A DNA stretch of 64,000 bases from UBA11986 sp031402435. Lineage in GTDB: Bacteria; Bacteroidota; Ignavibacteria; UBA10030; UBA6906. Below the pieces are notes generated by a model that was given only the letters and a program-made list of their open reading frames with translations, was not told the DNA's origin and ran no database searches. Shown here in pieces: positions 35,201-42,917 of this stretch (positions are counted from its first letter, which is position 1; every line of letters begins with the position of its first letter). The stretch spans positions 175,425-239,424 of the forward strand of contig JANNSJ010000013.1 of NCBI GenBank assembly GCA_031402435.1. The letters run 5' to 3'. The position numbers were made by a program, and so were the translations under genes.

Positions 35201-36541
35201 GAACAGGGCAAAGGCAGCACATTCTGGTGTATGATAAGATTTGATAAACGACCGGCAGATGATCTGGTGCATAAAAACCGAACAAGTCTTGCCGGACTCA
35301 GATGTCTCATTGTTGACGATAGCAAAACAAACCGAACTATTGTCCATCATTATGTTACATCGTGGGGGATGGGCAATGGATCTGCAGCAAATGGCGAGCG
35401 TGGTTTGGAATTTCTGCGCCGTGCTGCAGCAGAAGGACACCCTTACGATCTCGCGATTCTCGATATGCAAATGCCGGAGATGGATGGCCTTCAACTCGCC
35501 CGGATGATCAAGTCTGAACCGGGAATAGCTGGGACGCGGCTCATCCTATTGACTTCCATGGGAAACCAGAATGCCCCCATGATGAAGCAAGCGGGCTTCA
35601 GCGCGGGGCTTGCCAAACCTGTCAGACAGTCACAGTTGTTTGATTGCATTGCCAATGTCATGGCAGACACGTTAACGGCGGTTGAGACCAGCGGCAATGC
35701 AAATTCCGTTCATCCATCCAGTCTAAAACTCAATGTGGCCCCGGTTCCCAAAGCTGGAGCGAAGCCCGGAAAGAGATTGCGGATACTTGTCGCCGAAGAC
35801 AACGCAGTCAATCAAACAGTAGCAGTCCGCATGCTGGAGAAACTGGGGTACAGAGCTGACGTCGCCGCAAATGGCGTTGAAGCTGTACACGCACTTTCTC
35901 TCATTCCCTACGACATCGTGTTTATGGATTGCCAGATGCCCGAGATGGACGGTTTCGAGGCAACCACAAAGATTCGCAGAGTGGATGGATCGCGCAGGCA
36001 CACCACTATCGTTGCCATGACTGCCAACGCGTTGCAAGGTGACAAGGAGAAATGTCTTGAGGCCGGAATGGACGATTACATTTCCAAGCCGATACGACAA
36101 ACCGACCTTGCTGCGGCCATCGACCGGTGCGCATCTCAATCGCGAGCTATTGAAAACGATTCTCCAACCGTGAGTGCCTCCCACGGACTTGTGGATCAAG
36201 CAGTCTTGGACGAATTGCGTGAGCTTGCCAATGAAGATGATCCCAACATCGTTGAGCAACTCCTTGGAATGTTCACACATGAGACCCCGTGCAGGATCGA
36301 GCATATCCGGCGCGGCGCAAGCAACCAAGACGCTCGTGACGTCTCCCAAATGGCTCATCTGCTAAAGGGCACGTGTACCCAACTCGGTCTCGACGGCATG
36401 GTGAAGTTGTGTCAGACTCTGGAGAACCGTGCCAATGCAAATGACATGCATGACATTGAAATTGTAATTGCTGAACTTGGACAAATATTCCATGACACAA
36501 AGGAAGTTCTTCAATCGAAGTATTCATTGCGAGAGGTATGA
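32300..36541 (+). CDS. Multi-PAS hybrid histidine kinase with two receivers and Hpt
   Basis: A 1413-residue inner-membrane sensor kinase. Helices at ~14-33 and ~162-183 bracket a ~125-residue periplasmic domain. Four PAS/PAC units follow (~200-330, 335-455, 460-585, 590-705; each ends in a DITE-type PAC motif). The HisKA box is NMSHEIRTPMNGIIGM with H765; the HATPase has DTGIGI and GGTGLGLAIS. Receivers carry phosphoacceptors D1055 (LDMQMPEMDG) and D1210 (MDCQMPEMDG). A C-terminal Hpt has H1353 in MAHLLKG. This is a complete His-Asp-His relay in one chain. A response regulator gene starts 3 bases after the stop. The periplasmic domain could read out the porin/PstS-like pair. Confidence 0.93.
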   Translation: MNLLALFKNPYDSRLWLFALPWLATIVFVLLYFPARQKSSILTSAGREVTTISEMLAFSVSEGLSENNYVLIQTAFDWAKRDTNNIFVSILDEQDSVIFEYNPRQKQVDRASLLKQPGVVSGDESVLAVAFIKSPNRNQYSGSIILMHSLEAANAQIRTSQIISALITLIMCGVGLIGMTILIRQTKALSVEVNERKRSEIALRESNEKFHQLANNITDAFWIRSPDLHELQYISPAFEQIWGRSVESLYANPHQWIDDALAEDRERVQGAFAALTGDARTLDIEYRIVRPGGEVRWIHTRGFQVRDAADKLIRLIGIVSDITEHKRAEDQLRLEREQLEFVLETVGEGITLSGKDGRFEVFNFKMEELTGYTKSEANSCTDFTALLYPSKADRQRALDGLKQILEVGEARDVDTTIVAKNGERKHLLISTSMIERAGLTFFLSAYRDITERKQREEEVRKLSVAVEQSPVSIVITDLRGTIEYVNPRFTEVTGYSSEEAVGKNPRILKSGNTSPEIYQLMWDALVAGKEWRGEIHNKKKNGELYWEHVSISPITDQQGNSTHFLAVKEDITERKRIENELQSSEAKFRALIENVREGVYQSTPDGKLLTVNPAFVRIFGYASEAEILRVDISRDLYVNPADRQKMIRDLGEKDHLQGVELRLRKKNGEEMFVLENERVVRDEGGLVLYYEGTLTDITERRRAEDTLRQQSKALEEANIGLLESKLKADEQAKLLNVKAWELISAREVAVEASRLKSEFVANMSHEIRTPMNGIIGMTSLMLDTDLTPEQREYAEIVRKSGNALLTVINDILDFSKIEAGKLSIEITDFDLISVVEETVELLAPRAQEKGLELGCLLDREVLRGLRGDPGRVRQVLTNLIGNGIKFTEKGEITVGALIEEETEQNVAIRFTVTDTGIGIASEVTDRLFKSFSQADGSTTRRYGGTGLGLAISKQLVELMGGTIGVDSEQGKGSTFWCMIRFDKRPADDLVHKNRTSLAGLRCLIVDDSKTNRTIVHHYVTSWGMGNGSAANGERGLEFLRRAAAEGHPYDLAILDMQMPEMDGLQLARMIKSEPGIAGTRLILLTSMGNQNAPMMKQAGFSAGLAKPVRQSQLFDCIANVMADTLTAVETSGNANSVHPSSLKLNVAPVPKAGAKPGKRLRILVAEDNAVNQTVAVRMLEKLGYRADVAANGVEAVHALSLIPYDIVFMDCQMPEMDGFEATTKIRRVDGSRRHTTIVAMTANALQGDKEKCLEAGMDDYISKPIRQTDLAAAIDRCASQSRAIENDSPTVSASHGLVDQAVLDELRELANEDDPNIVEQLLGMFTHETPCRIEHIRRGASNQDARDVSQMAHLLKGTCTQLGLDGMVKLCQTLENRANANDMHDIEIVIAELGQIFHDTKEVLQSKYSLREV

Positions 36542-36544
36542 TCC

Positions 36545-37156
36545 ATGAAAGTCCTTGTCGCTGAGGATGATGCTGTTTCCAGGCTGGTACTGGTAACCAA
36601 ATTGAAGAAGTTGGGACACGAAGTGATTGCGACACAGGATGGAGAGGCCGCCTGGCTGGCCTTTACTCTCCAACAGCCGCAGCTTGTCATAACAGACTGG
36701 ATGATGCCGAAATTGGACGGATTGGAACTCTGTCGGAAGATCCGCCACCATGAACAGAAAAAGTACGCCTACATCATCATGTTGACGGCGCTATTCGGGA
36801 AGAAGAATTTACTGGAAGGCATGAATGCGGGCGCCGACGACTTTCTGAACAAGCCGCTGGATATGGACGAGCTGACTGCGCACCTGCGGGTGGCTGAACG
36901 GATCCTCGCTCTACAGCATGAGGTAAAACAACTGGAAGGCCTTCTCCCCATTTGCGCATACTGCAAGAAGATACGTGACGAGGACAATGAGTGGGAGGCC
37001 ATCGAGGGGTATATCAGCAAGAGGACCGATGCGACATTCTCACACGGATACTGCCCAACGTGCTACAAACAGCACGTGGAACCTCAATTGGAACAATTAA
37101 GGGCTGGCAGAATATCAAAATCAACTAACCATGCCGAACCTCAAAAACAACAATGA
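36545..37156 (+). CDS. Response regulator with C-terminal Cys-rich CAYCKKIRD domain
   Basis: A 203-residue response regulator. The receiver domain has acidic pocket E7-D8-D9, phosphoacceptor D51 (TDWMMPKLDG) and conserved Lys in NKPLDMDELTAHL. After a coiled linker, the C-terminal segment has LLPICAYCKKIRDEDNEWEA, then SHGYCPTCYKQH, a Cys4-type putative zinc module found on many receiver and PAS proteins whose function is unknown. It follows the hybrid kinase by 3 bases and is its likely relay target. There is no DNA-binding domain, so output is probably protein-protein. Confidence 0.9.
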   Translation: MKVLVAEDDAVSRLVLVTKLKKLGHEVIATQDGEAAWLAFTLQQPQLVITDWMMPKLDGLELCRKIRHHEQKKYAYIIMLTALFGKKNLLEGMNAGADDFLNKPLDMDELTAHLRVAERILALQHEVKQLEGLLPICAYCKKIRDEDNEWEAIEGYISKRTDATFSHGYCPTCYKQHVEPQLEQLRAGRISKSTNHAEPQKQQ

Positions 37157-37431
37157 GTGGCGCGAAGATCGGAAGGCGTGAAGGTTTGAACACGATTAGA
37201 GATGGGGACTTCTCTCATTGCATCAATCGAGTATTGTGGCCCAATAGTTCTTTTGAAACTTATGAAATCAGGCGCAAGGCAGCGAACTTCGCCCCCTGCA
37301 ATCCACACTCTCGCTGCCATGTGGTCTGGTTGTTGCCCCACCCTTCTGGTGCTGCGTTTGTCATCGACAGGACATCAAACCTTGCGACCGTCGTCAGCAT
37401 CCTCAGAAGAACCCGAAAGCCACCGGATTGC

Positions 37432-38997
37432 TCAAACCACCAACCGGACTTCAGGCATTTCGATGAGCTTCGCAGTCTCTGATTTCAAGTAGGCATTAGG
37501 GTCGTGCTGCAACGCTCCCTCAGGAAGCCATTTCCACATCGGGCCGAGATCTTTTTGAATCTGGTCGGCGTAGAACGTTGGAAGAACATCTGTTCCCCGT
37601 TCGAAGTAACGGCGAAACTGGGGTTCGGCGTCAAGACGACGACGCACTTCCGTGTAGTAGTCGATCCTCCCATACCCTTCCGATGACACCGCGCGCACCA
37701 CGTTCATCCATTTCGGGATAAAGGCATTGGTTGCCTTCATCCTGTTGAAGATTGCGCGGGGAGAAAACGAGTAGCGAGTAAGATCGATGACGTGTTCATA
37801 AAATTCGGGCCATGAGTAATTCATGGGCTCAAGATTCATTGCACCGTTGTTGTTCAGGAAATGGAATGGAAAAGGCAGAACGCGACCTGCGCGTTGGTAT
37901 TCAAGATTGAGCGGCGCGGCCTGGCCAAACGCTGAAATCAGGGAATACCCGGGGAACGCTCCCGGTGTCAAGTCTATGAAACGCTTCGTCAACTCGAAGG
38001 GATCGGAGCCTCTGTCCGAGTCCAGCCCGAGGACAAAGTTCGTTTGTATGTAAGGGATGTACCTCAAAATCATGTTCACATGCTCGGACACACGGCGCAC
38101 TTTTTCCATGCCATGAGATTGTCCGGTTCTGGACTTGTCCCCCAAATCGTACCATGACTCTATCCCCGGCAATAGCGCCTTGAAGCCATTGTGTTTCATT
38201 CGCTTCACATGCGGCTCCGAGAGGAGCGAAAGACTGCTCTCGGCGATGAAGTCAATGCTGCCAGGAGGAACTGCGTCCTCAATCACGTCCATAAAATCAT
38301 CGAACCGCACGCCAAAGTTTGGATCATGCCAGCCAATAAGCGGCTTCTTGTACTTTGTAAGCAGAAATCTAAGATCATCCCGCATTACATCAAAATCCAG
38401 GGCCTGGTATGGCACTACCGAGTCGATACAGAAACTGCATGTATACGGACATCCAAGACTGCCCAGCATGGGAACCATCTTGATAAGAGGGGCCTTCCGG
38501 AGAGTGGACTCAATAAACTCCCATCGCTCGCGTACACCGGGAAGTTCTGTCGGCTGCTTCTGCGCAGCCAGCCTGATGCCAAGCGGCCTGTGCTGCGTAC
38601 AATCATTCAGAATATCGCTGATAACGACCTTATCCGTGAAGCCCACAACATAGTCGAAGTACTTCTGTGCATCCTGGGGGTAACAGCGTGCATGAGGACC
38701 GCCAAGGACTGTGACAACACCGTTCGATCGAAACTGGTTGCTGAGCGCATAAGCGAGTTCTGCGGACTCTGTAAATGCACCAATAAACACAAGGTCAACA
38801 TTGGCAGGCAACTCATTGACAAGGTCTTCAAAGCCGGTGTAGCAGAGGAAGGTGACGTCATGCCCCTCTTCCTTACACCAGACTGCGACCACTTGCGGCA
38901 TAATGCTCGCAAGGTTGGCATTCATAACGCGGGCGAATAGTGCACGGGTAGGCCCGGAACTTACAAGATCTATGACGCCGATGCGTAGCTTTCGCAT
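37432..38997 (-). CDS. B12-binding-domain radical SAM protein
   Basis: A 521-residue protein. Residues ~1-135 form a cobalamin-binding-like Rossmann domain (LVFIGAFTESAELAYALSNQ, TVLGGPHARCYP). The radical SAM cluster motif is C183-PYT-C187-SF-C190 within LGCPYTCSFCID. The SAM barrel continues to ~370, with IAESSLSLLSEP and ESWYDLGDKSRTGQ. The family includes methyltransferases and ring-forming enzymes; the substrate here is unknown. No adjacent biosynthetic partner is evident. A short receiver-like ORF precedes it by 28 bases. Confidence 0.88.
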   Translation of the reverse strand: MRKLRIGVIDLVSSGPTRALFARVMNANLASIMPQVVAVWCKEEGHDVTFLCYTGFEDLVNELPANVDLVFIGAFTESAELAYALSNQFRSNGVVTVLGGPHARCYPQDAQKYFDYVVGFTDKVVISDILNDCTQHRPLGIRLAAQKQPTELPGVRERWEFIESTLRKAPLIKMVPMLGSLGCPYTCSFCIDSVVPYQALDFDVMRDDLRFLLTKYKKPLIGWHDPNFGVRFDDFMDVIEDAVPPGSIDFIAESSLSLLSEPHVKRMKHNGFKALLPGIESWYDLGDKSRTGQSHGMEKVRRVSEHVNMILRYIPYIQTNFVLGLDSDRGSDPFELTKRFIDLTPGAFPGYSLISAFGQAAPLNLEYQRAGRVLPFPFHFLNNNGAMNLEPMNYSWPEFYEHVIDLTRYSFSPRAIFNRMKATNAFIPKWMNVVRAVSSEGYGRIDYYTEVRRRLDAEPQFRRYFERGTDVLPTFYADQIQKDLGPMWKWLPEGALQHDPNAYLKSETAKLIEMPEVRLVV

Positions 38998-39025
38998 ACT
39001 TCTCTCCGATGAATGAATGCTGTGG

Positions 39026-39283
39026 TTAGGACTGTCCCCGCTCGCTCAGTTGTCGCTGCCTCTTTTGGGCGGCTTGTTGTATAATCCTGGCAAACGCGGC
39101 CCTTGTCATCTTACGCGATCGGGTACTTTCATTTTTGGACGTAGTGCGCAGCCCCGTCAGAAAATCGTGAATGGTGGCATCCTTCAGCATGAAACGCATG
39201 ATGACCGATTCAACCGAATGAACACTACCTGCCTTCTTCCGGCTTGCACGCGAAGCTTGTTGCTTTAGCTTCTGTTTGCTCAC
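39026..39283 (-). CDS. Short protein resembling the C-terminal part of a NarL-type receiver
   Basis: 85 residues, basic. The segment RFMLKDATIHDFLTGLRTTS parallels GFVLKDATFDDFIRTIRAVA of the NarL-type regulator encoded at 39501-40184, and MTRAAFARIIQQA parallels the linker LTGSLFSQIVEHA. The receiver beginning and the HTH are absent. The start is GTG at 39283 with a GGGGG run 10 bases upstream. It may be a truncated paralogue, or a remnant that still has an open frame. Function unknown. Confidence 0.45.
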   Translation of the reverse strand: MSKQKLKQQASRASRKKAGSVHSVESVIMRFMLKDATIHDFLTGLRTTSKNESTRSRKMTRAAFARIIQQAAQKRQRQLSERGQS

Positions 39284-39500
39284 TCGTGGAGATCCCCCTT
39301 TGGATCAAACCGACAGCCCATACCCATGCAATGAACAAACATAGGGAGGAAAACTCTTGACGGGAATAGCTCGAAGGAGTGAAAAAAGGACTAGACCTTT
39401 GGAGTGAGGTGAAGGACAGTTGGAGGTCCTAATGACCATCCACGACGATGCGAAACCATCCAGCGAGGGAAAATAGCAATGTTGATTGTTTTCCTCAGGG

Positions 39501-40184
39501 TCACCTAAAACTCTCGTCGGTGTGTGCGAAATTGGCGACCTCAAGGCGCGTGTGCAACGCCAGCTTCTCGAGAATGTTATGGACGTGGCTCTTTACAGTA
39601 TCTGTGGCGAGGTTCAGCCGCCCAGCTATTTCCTTGTTGCTGAGGCCTTCAGCAATCAATACGATCACTTCTCGCTCCCGTTTCGTCATCCTCACCTGTC
39701 TAAAGGGATTTCCCTTGACTACGCGCGATGCATGTTCAACAATTTGGGAAAAGAGCGACCCGGTCAGCGGTGGCGGCAGAACGCTCACGCCTTGCGCAAC
39801 TGCTCGAATTGTCCTGATGAAATCATCAAATGTCGCATCCTTCAATACGAATCCCGAAACCCCAGCCTCAACATACTGAACAATCTCCGCCTGAACAGGA
39901 AGGAGATCCATTCCTATAACCTTTATCTCGGGCGCCGTTCCTTTGAGCAACTCCAGGATACGCATACTGTTTTGGCTTCGCAATCCAAGATCAAGAAGAA
40001 CCACATGTGGTTTAAGCTTCTTGCCCTTCAATATGGCATCGCTATTGCCGTATGAAGTCGACACTTTAAGGTCCGGTTGCCCTTCCAACATGGCAGCGAG
40101 CCCCTCGCGTAGGAGTCGATTATCTTCAATAAGCAAAAGTCGTATTTTCTTCAAAGGCAAGGGGATATGTGGGTGTTTCGTCAT
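39501..40184 (-). CDS. NarL/FixJ-type response regulator
   Basis: A 227-residue two-domain regulator. The receiver has E20-D21 and phosphoacceptor D65 (VVLLDLGL), with the conserved Lys in FVLKDATFDD. The C-terminal LuxR HTH reads MTKREREVIVLIAEGLSNKE followed by IAGRLNLATDTVKSHVHNIL. One oddity is the receiver sequence VIGMDLLP where most have I/V-x-S/T at the switch position: the usual Thr/Ser appears replaced, so phosphorylation-dependent switching may be altered. No cognate kinase is adjacent. Confidence 0.9.
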   Translation of the reverse strand: MTKHPHIPLPLKKIRLLLIEDNRLLREGLAAMLEGQPDLKVSTSYGNSDAILKGKKLKPHVVLLDLGLRSQNSMRILELLKGTAPEIKVIGMDLLPVQAEIVQYVEAGVSGFVLKDATFDDFIRTIRAVAQGVSVLPPPLTGSLFSQIVEHASRVVKGNPFRQVRMTKREREVIVLIAEGLSNKEIAGRLNLATDTVKSHVHNILEKLALHTRLEVANFAHTDESFR

Positions 40185-40524
40185 TGCCCTTTATTGGATG
40201 ACTGAGACAAGATATGAAAGCAGCGCAAATTATACAACAACAAAATGAGCCTGGACCGGTTGCCATCAAAGACACCAAGAGGTGAAAGCCGGACAGGATG
40301 GTCAGTCCTGTACCGGCTTTCAAGGGGTAGGAACAGCATTGTAGTACTGGTCAGCTATTAGACTACAGCACCATCCAAAAGGTTGACATTCAAAAATAAT
40401 GTAAGCGGGAAAATACGTTCATGGTTGTGAGAACGAGTAAACGTAGGTAGTGTGGATGGAACCCAAGGCGAAAATCTCCTCGGCCAACTCCAATTGCACT
40501 CAACAACGCAGGCTGTACAACCGT
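40185..40524. other. Intergenic region with strong hairpin
   Basis: About 340 bases between two minus-strand genes. A long hairpin at 40284-40323 (TGAAAGCCGGACAGGA paired with TCCTGTACCGGCTTTCA, one bulged A) lies downstream of the DinB gene. The following U-content is only modest, so it may be a weak or factor-assisted terminator or an RNA-stabilising structure. Nothing else recognised. Confidence 0.6.
40284..40323 (-). terminator. Candidate terminator hairpin after dinB-like gene
   Basis: A 16-base stem with a single bulge and a 7-base loop. On the reverse strand it is followed by CCTCTTGGTGTCTTTG, only moderately U-rich. Its position behind the DinB/PAS operon supports a terminator role. 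Confidence 0.55.
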
Positions 40525-41022
40525 TTATCGGGCTTTTTGTCCAACATAAAGCGTTTCCGTATTCACCTTGGCACCAAGGAGCCTGAGATATATGTGGAGT
40601 TCCATTTTGTGGTTGAGATGATGCTCAAGCACGAAGATGGCAAAGCGCCAGATAGGTAGTGTACCCCACAGCGGTGTATTAATGTCGCCATGCTGGAACT
40701 TTTCATCACCCAAGTTCTTCACCGCCTGCTTGAATTCCGTAGACCACTCGACAAGGTGCTTTAAACCTTCATCTACAGTCGCAGTCTGGTGGCGACGGTT
40801 GGTCACGAGGATTTCTCGCATCGATTTCAGCGGCCACTCTTCCGAGGCAATTACTCTTGCGTTGAACCAGAGTGCCTTCGGCATGTGTTCAATGAGCTGC
40901 CCCAGAGTGAACGATGTTTCCGTGGGCTTCCAGCTTAGTTTGTCGCCCGGGACAAGGTGATACATCGCCTCAGTCGTCCTGACCGAATCATCAAACCAAG
41001 AGAAGTATTCCTGAATGGTCAT
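40525..41022 (-). CDS. DinB-family putative metal-dependent protein
   Basis: A 165-residue DinB/YfiT-like four-helix-bundle protein. The family pattern of three His ligands is visible as LGQLIEHMPKA near residue 46 and HHLNHKMELHIYLRLLG near 135-150. Members include thiol (bacillithiol, mycothiol) transferases and proteins of unknown function. The overlap of 4 bases with the PAS protein gene indicates co-translation, an unusual pairing. Confidence 0.8.
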   Translation of the reverse strand: MTIQEYFSWFDDSVRTTEAMYHLVPGDKLSWKPTETSFTLGQLIEHMPKALWFNARVIASEEWPLKSMREILVTNRRHQTATVDEGLKHLVEWSTEFKQAVKNLGDEKFQHGDINTPLWGTLPIWRFAIFVLEHHLNHKMELHIYLRLLGAKVNTETLYVGQKAR

Positions 41023-42563
41023 GCCGTCGTGACGAAACTTGCCGGGGCCTGGATGGAGGATATCCCTCTTGTCTCGACATTTTCTCGTATATAACGCGTA
41101 ACATTGGAAAAGCCGAGCAGGTTGCGGGCTTCATCGCGTATCGCCGTGAGGATCACGTATGCACGCATCCGTGTACCGTCTTTTCGTACCCTCCAACCGT
41201 CCTCTTCGAACCTTCCTTGATTGCTGGCAATATCGAGAATACGCATCGGCTTGCCTGACTGAAAATCGTCGGATGAGTAGAGACGAGAGAAATGCTGGCC
41301 CACAATTTCCTGTGCTCGAAAACTCTTGCCTTCTTCAGGGCGCGCAATCCAGCTAATGATATATCCTTCGCTGTCCATAATGAAAAACTCGTCCTCCCTC
41401 ACGCTTTCCATCATTACGTGGAGGCGTTCTTCGCTTCGTTGCAGCGCGCCGTTGAGCTTTCTCAGTATTGTGATATCTTCTCCTGAACAGATCATGCCGG
41501 AAACGTTGCCTGCTTCGTCCCGCAAGACGTTGCTCCGCCAGGAAATGATCCGCTCCTCTCCCCCTTTCGTTACAACGGAATACTCGTACTCGTCGTCGAG
41601 TTCCCCTCGCATGATCAAGTCGAAAACCGCCCGTACCGCTGTGACAGAATTCACCGGCACAAATCGATCCACCCAATTCTTTCCAACGATCTCCGCTTCA
41701 CTCCACCCCACCAGCTCACAACCGGATCTCCCGATCATCAGTACGTGCTGATGTATATCAAGAACCATTAACACGCCGCGCGCTTGATCCAGAAACTGTT
41801 GCTCATGCAGCCGGGCGGAATGCGGCCCAGTTTTGTTCCGTTTCTGCTCGTCGACATCAGCAAACGTTAGAACAACTCCTTCAGCCGTATTCTCGCGTGT
41901 CTTGTACGGATAGGCAAGCAACGAAAACCACTTGCCGGATTCATCAACCACATATTCTTGCGCCGGCTTCAACGTGGCAATCACCTCTGAGATGATCGCC
42001 TCGAAATCGGGAACGTGCCCGGACAGCTTGATACTCGTAATCTTCCTGTCAACACCAAGTGTGTTCATATCCAACATGTGTTCGGCTAGAGGAGAACACC
42101 ATTGCACTCTCAGATCATTTCCAACAATAATAAGCGGCAGGTTGATACTGTCCAGAACGCGGGCAAACTCATCTTTGATCCCGCTGAGTTCTATCGTACT
42201 CTGGTCAAGATTATTCCTGACATCATCATATTCTTTCCGTAGTGCGCGCAATTCCTCGACAACCTGCACATGAGGATCGCTTGACAGTATATCCCCCAGT
42301 TTCTTTTGCAGTTCCAGGTTGAGATGATGAGTCATAACAATCGTCGCTCCCGGCCCGGCTTCAAGCGTCTCGATCGCTTTTGTCAACGTTGTCAATCCCT
42401 CACGTGCAGTAACTTGTAATGCAACTGGGTCCGGCGCTTGAACCGGAATGGTTGACTCTGAGTCGATGTGTTTGTGTTTTCCTGATGAGTTACTGGCGGG
42501 CTTCCCCAAACGTTTGCTTCCCCCTTCGTACTTCTTTTTGGACTTGATGTTTCCTTTGGCCAT
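41019..42563 (-). CDS. Triple-PAS protein without an output domain
   Basis: A 514-residue soluble protein. The Lys/Ser-rich N-terminus is followed by a coiled segment (VVEELRALRKEYDDVRNNLD) and a PAS domain of the type found in CheB-CheR-PAS hybrids (VLDSINLPLIIVGNDLRVQW, residues ~135-240). Two more PAS domains with PAC motifs follow (~255-370, ending SGEDITILRKLN; ~380-495, ending FSNVTRYIRE). No kinase, cyclase or methyl-accepting domain is present. It may be a truncated descendant of a CheBR-PAS protein or a scaffold/sensor adaptor. TAGGAG before the ATG overlaps the stop of a PilZ-like ORF. Confidence 0.82.
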   Translation of the reverse strand: MAKGNIKSKKKYEGGSKRLGKPASNSSGKHKHIDSESTIPVQAPDPVALQVTAREGLTTLTKAIETLEAGPGATIVMTHHLNLELQKKLGDILSSDPHVQVVEELRALRKEYDDVRNNLDQSTIELSGIKDEFARVLDSINLPLIIVGNDLRVQWCSPLAEHMLDMNTLGVDRKITSIKLSGHVPDFEAIISEVIATLKPAQEYVVDESGKWFSLLAYPYKTRENTAEGVVLTFADVDEQKRNKTGPHSARLHEQQFLDQARGVLMVLDIHQHVLMIGRSGCELVGWSEAEIVGKNWVDRFVPVNSVTAVRAVFDLIMRGELDDEYEYSVVTKGGEERIISWRSNVLRDEAGNVSGMICSGEDITILRKLNGALQRSEERLHVMMESVREDEFFIMDSEGYIISWIARPEEGKSFRAQEIVGQHFSRLYSSDDFQSGKPMRILDIASNQGRFEEDGWRVRKDGTRMRAYVILTAIRDEARNLLGFSNVTRYIRENVETRGISSIQAPASFVTTA

Positions 42564-42572
42564 GGTCGTCTC

Positions 42573-42842
42573 CTATTGGACTGTGAACATGGTAGGATTG
42601 CGCTGATACGGCTTCGATGTGAATATTGGAGGGAAAGTCAACTCGGCGATGTTGTCAGTATGGCAACTCCATCGAACCGGGAAAGAGTACTTTATCATCA
42701 TGCCTCCGTGGGGATCGGCTACTTGAACCACACGGCTTGAATATACAGCAATTTCAAATGAGTTCAAAGCCCGGCAGTGGACGACCAGCCCACTTTCATC
42801 GATCGAGCAGTCTTGAACCCGGATAGGACGGTACGTAACTTT
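42573..42842 (-). CDS. PilZ-like ORF without a normal start codon
   Basis: The reverse strand is open from 42842 to 42573 (89 codons) but has no ATG or GTG before residue ~40; TTG at 42767 is the only plausible start. The open frame reads VQDCSIDESGLVVHCRALNS, like the V-D-x-S-x-x-G core of a PilZ domain, and continues to FPVRWSC. The RxxxR c-di-GMP motif is not visible. Its stop overlaps the ribosome site of the PAS gene. Either a fragment of a longer PilZ gene or a small gene with a weak start. Confidence 0.35.
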   Translation of the reverse strand, partial: KVTYRPIRVQDCSIDESGLVVHCRALNSFEIAVYSSRVVQVADPHGGMMIKYSFPVRWSCHTDNIAELTFPPIFTSKPYQRNPTMFTVQ

Positions 42843-42917
42843 CTACTTGCCTCCCCATGTTCATCTTTGTATTTTGTCTCGCCACATTCTGCTCACTAAT
42901 CTCAAGGAACTCCAGGT

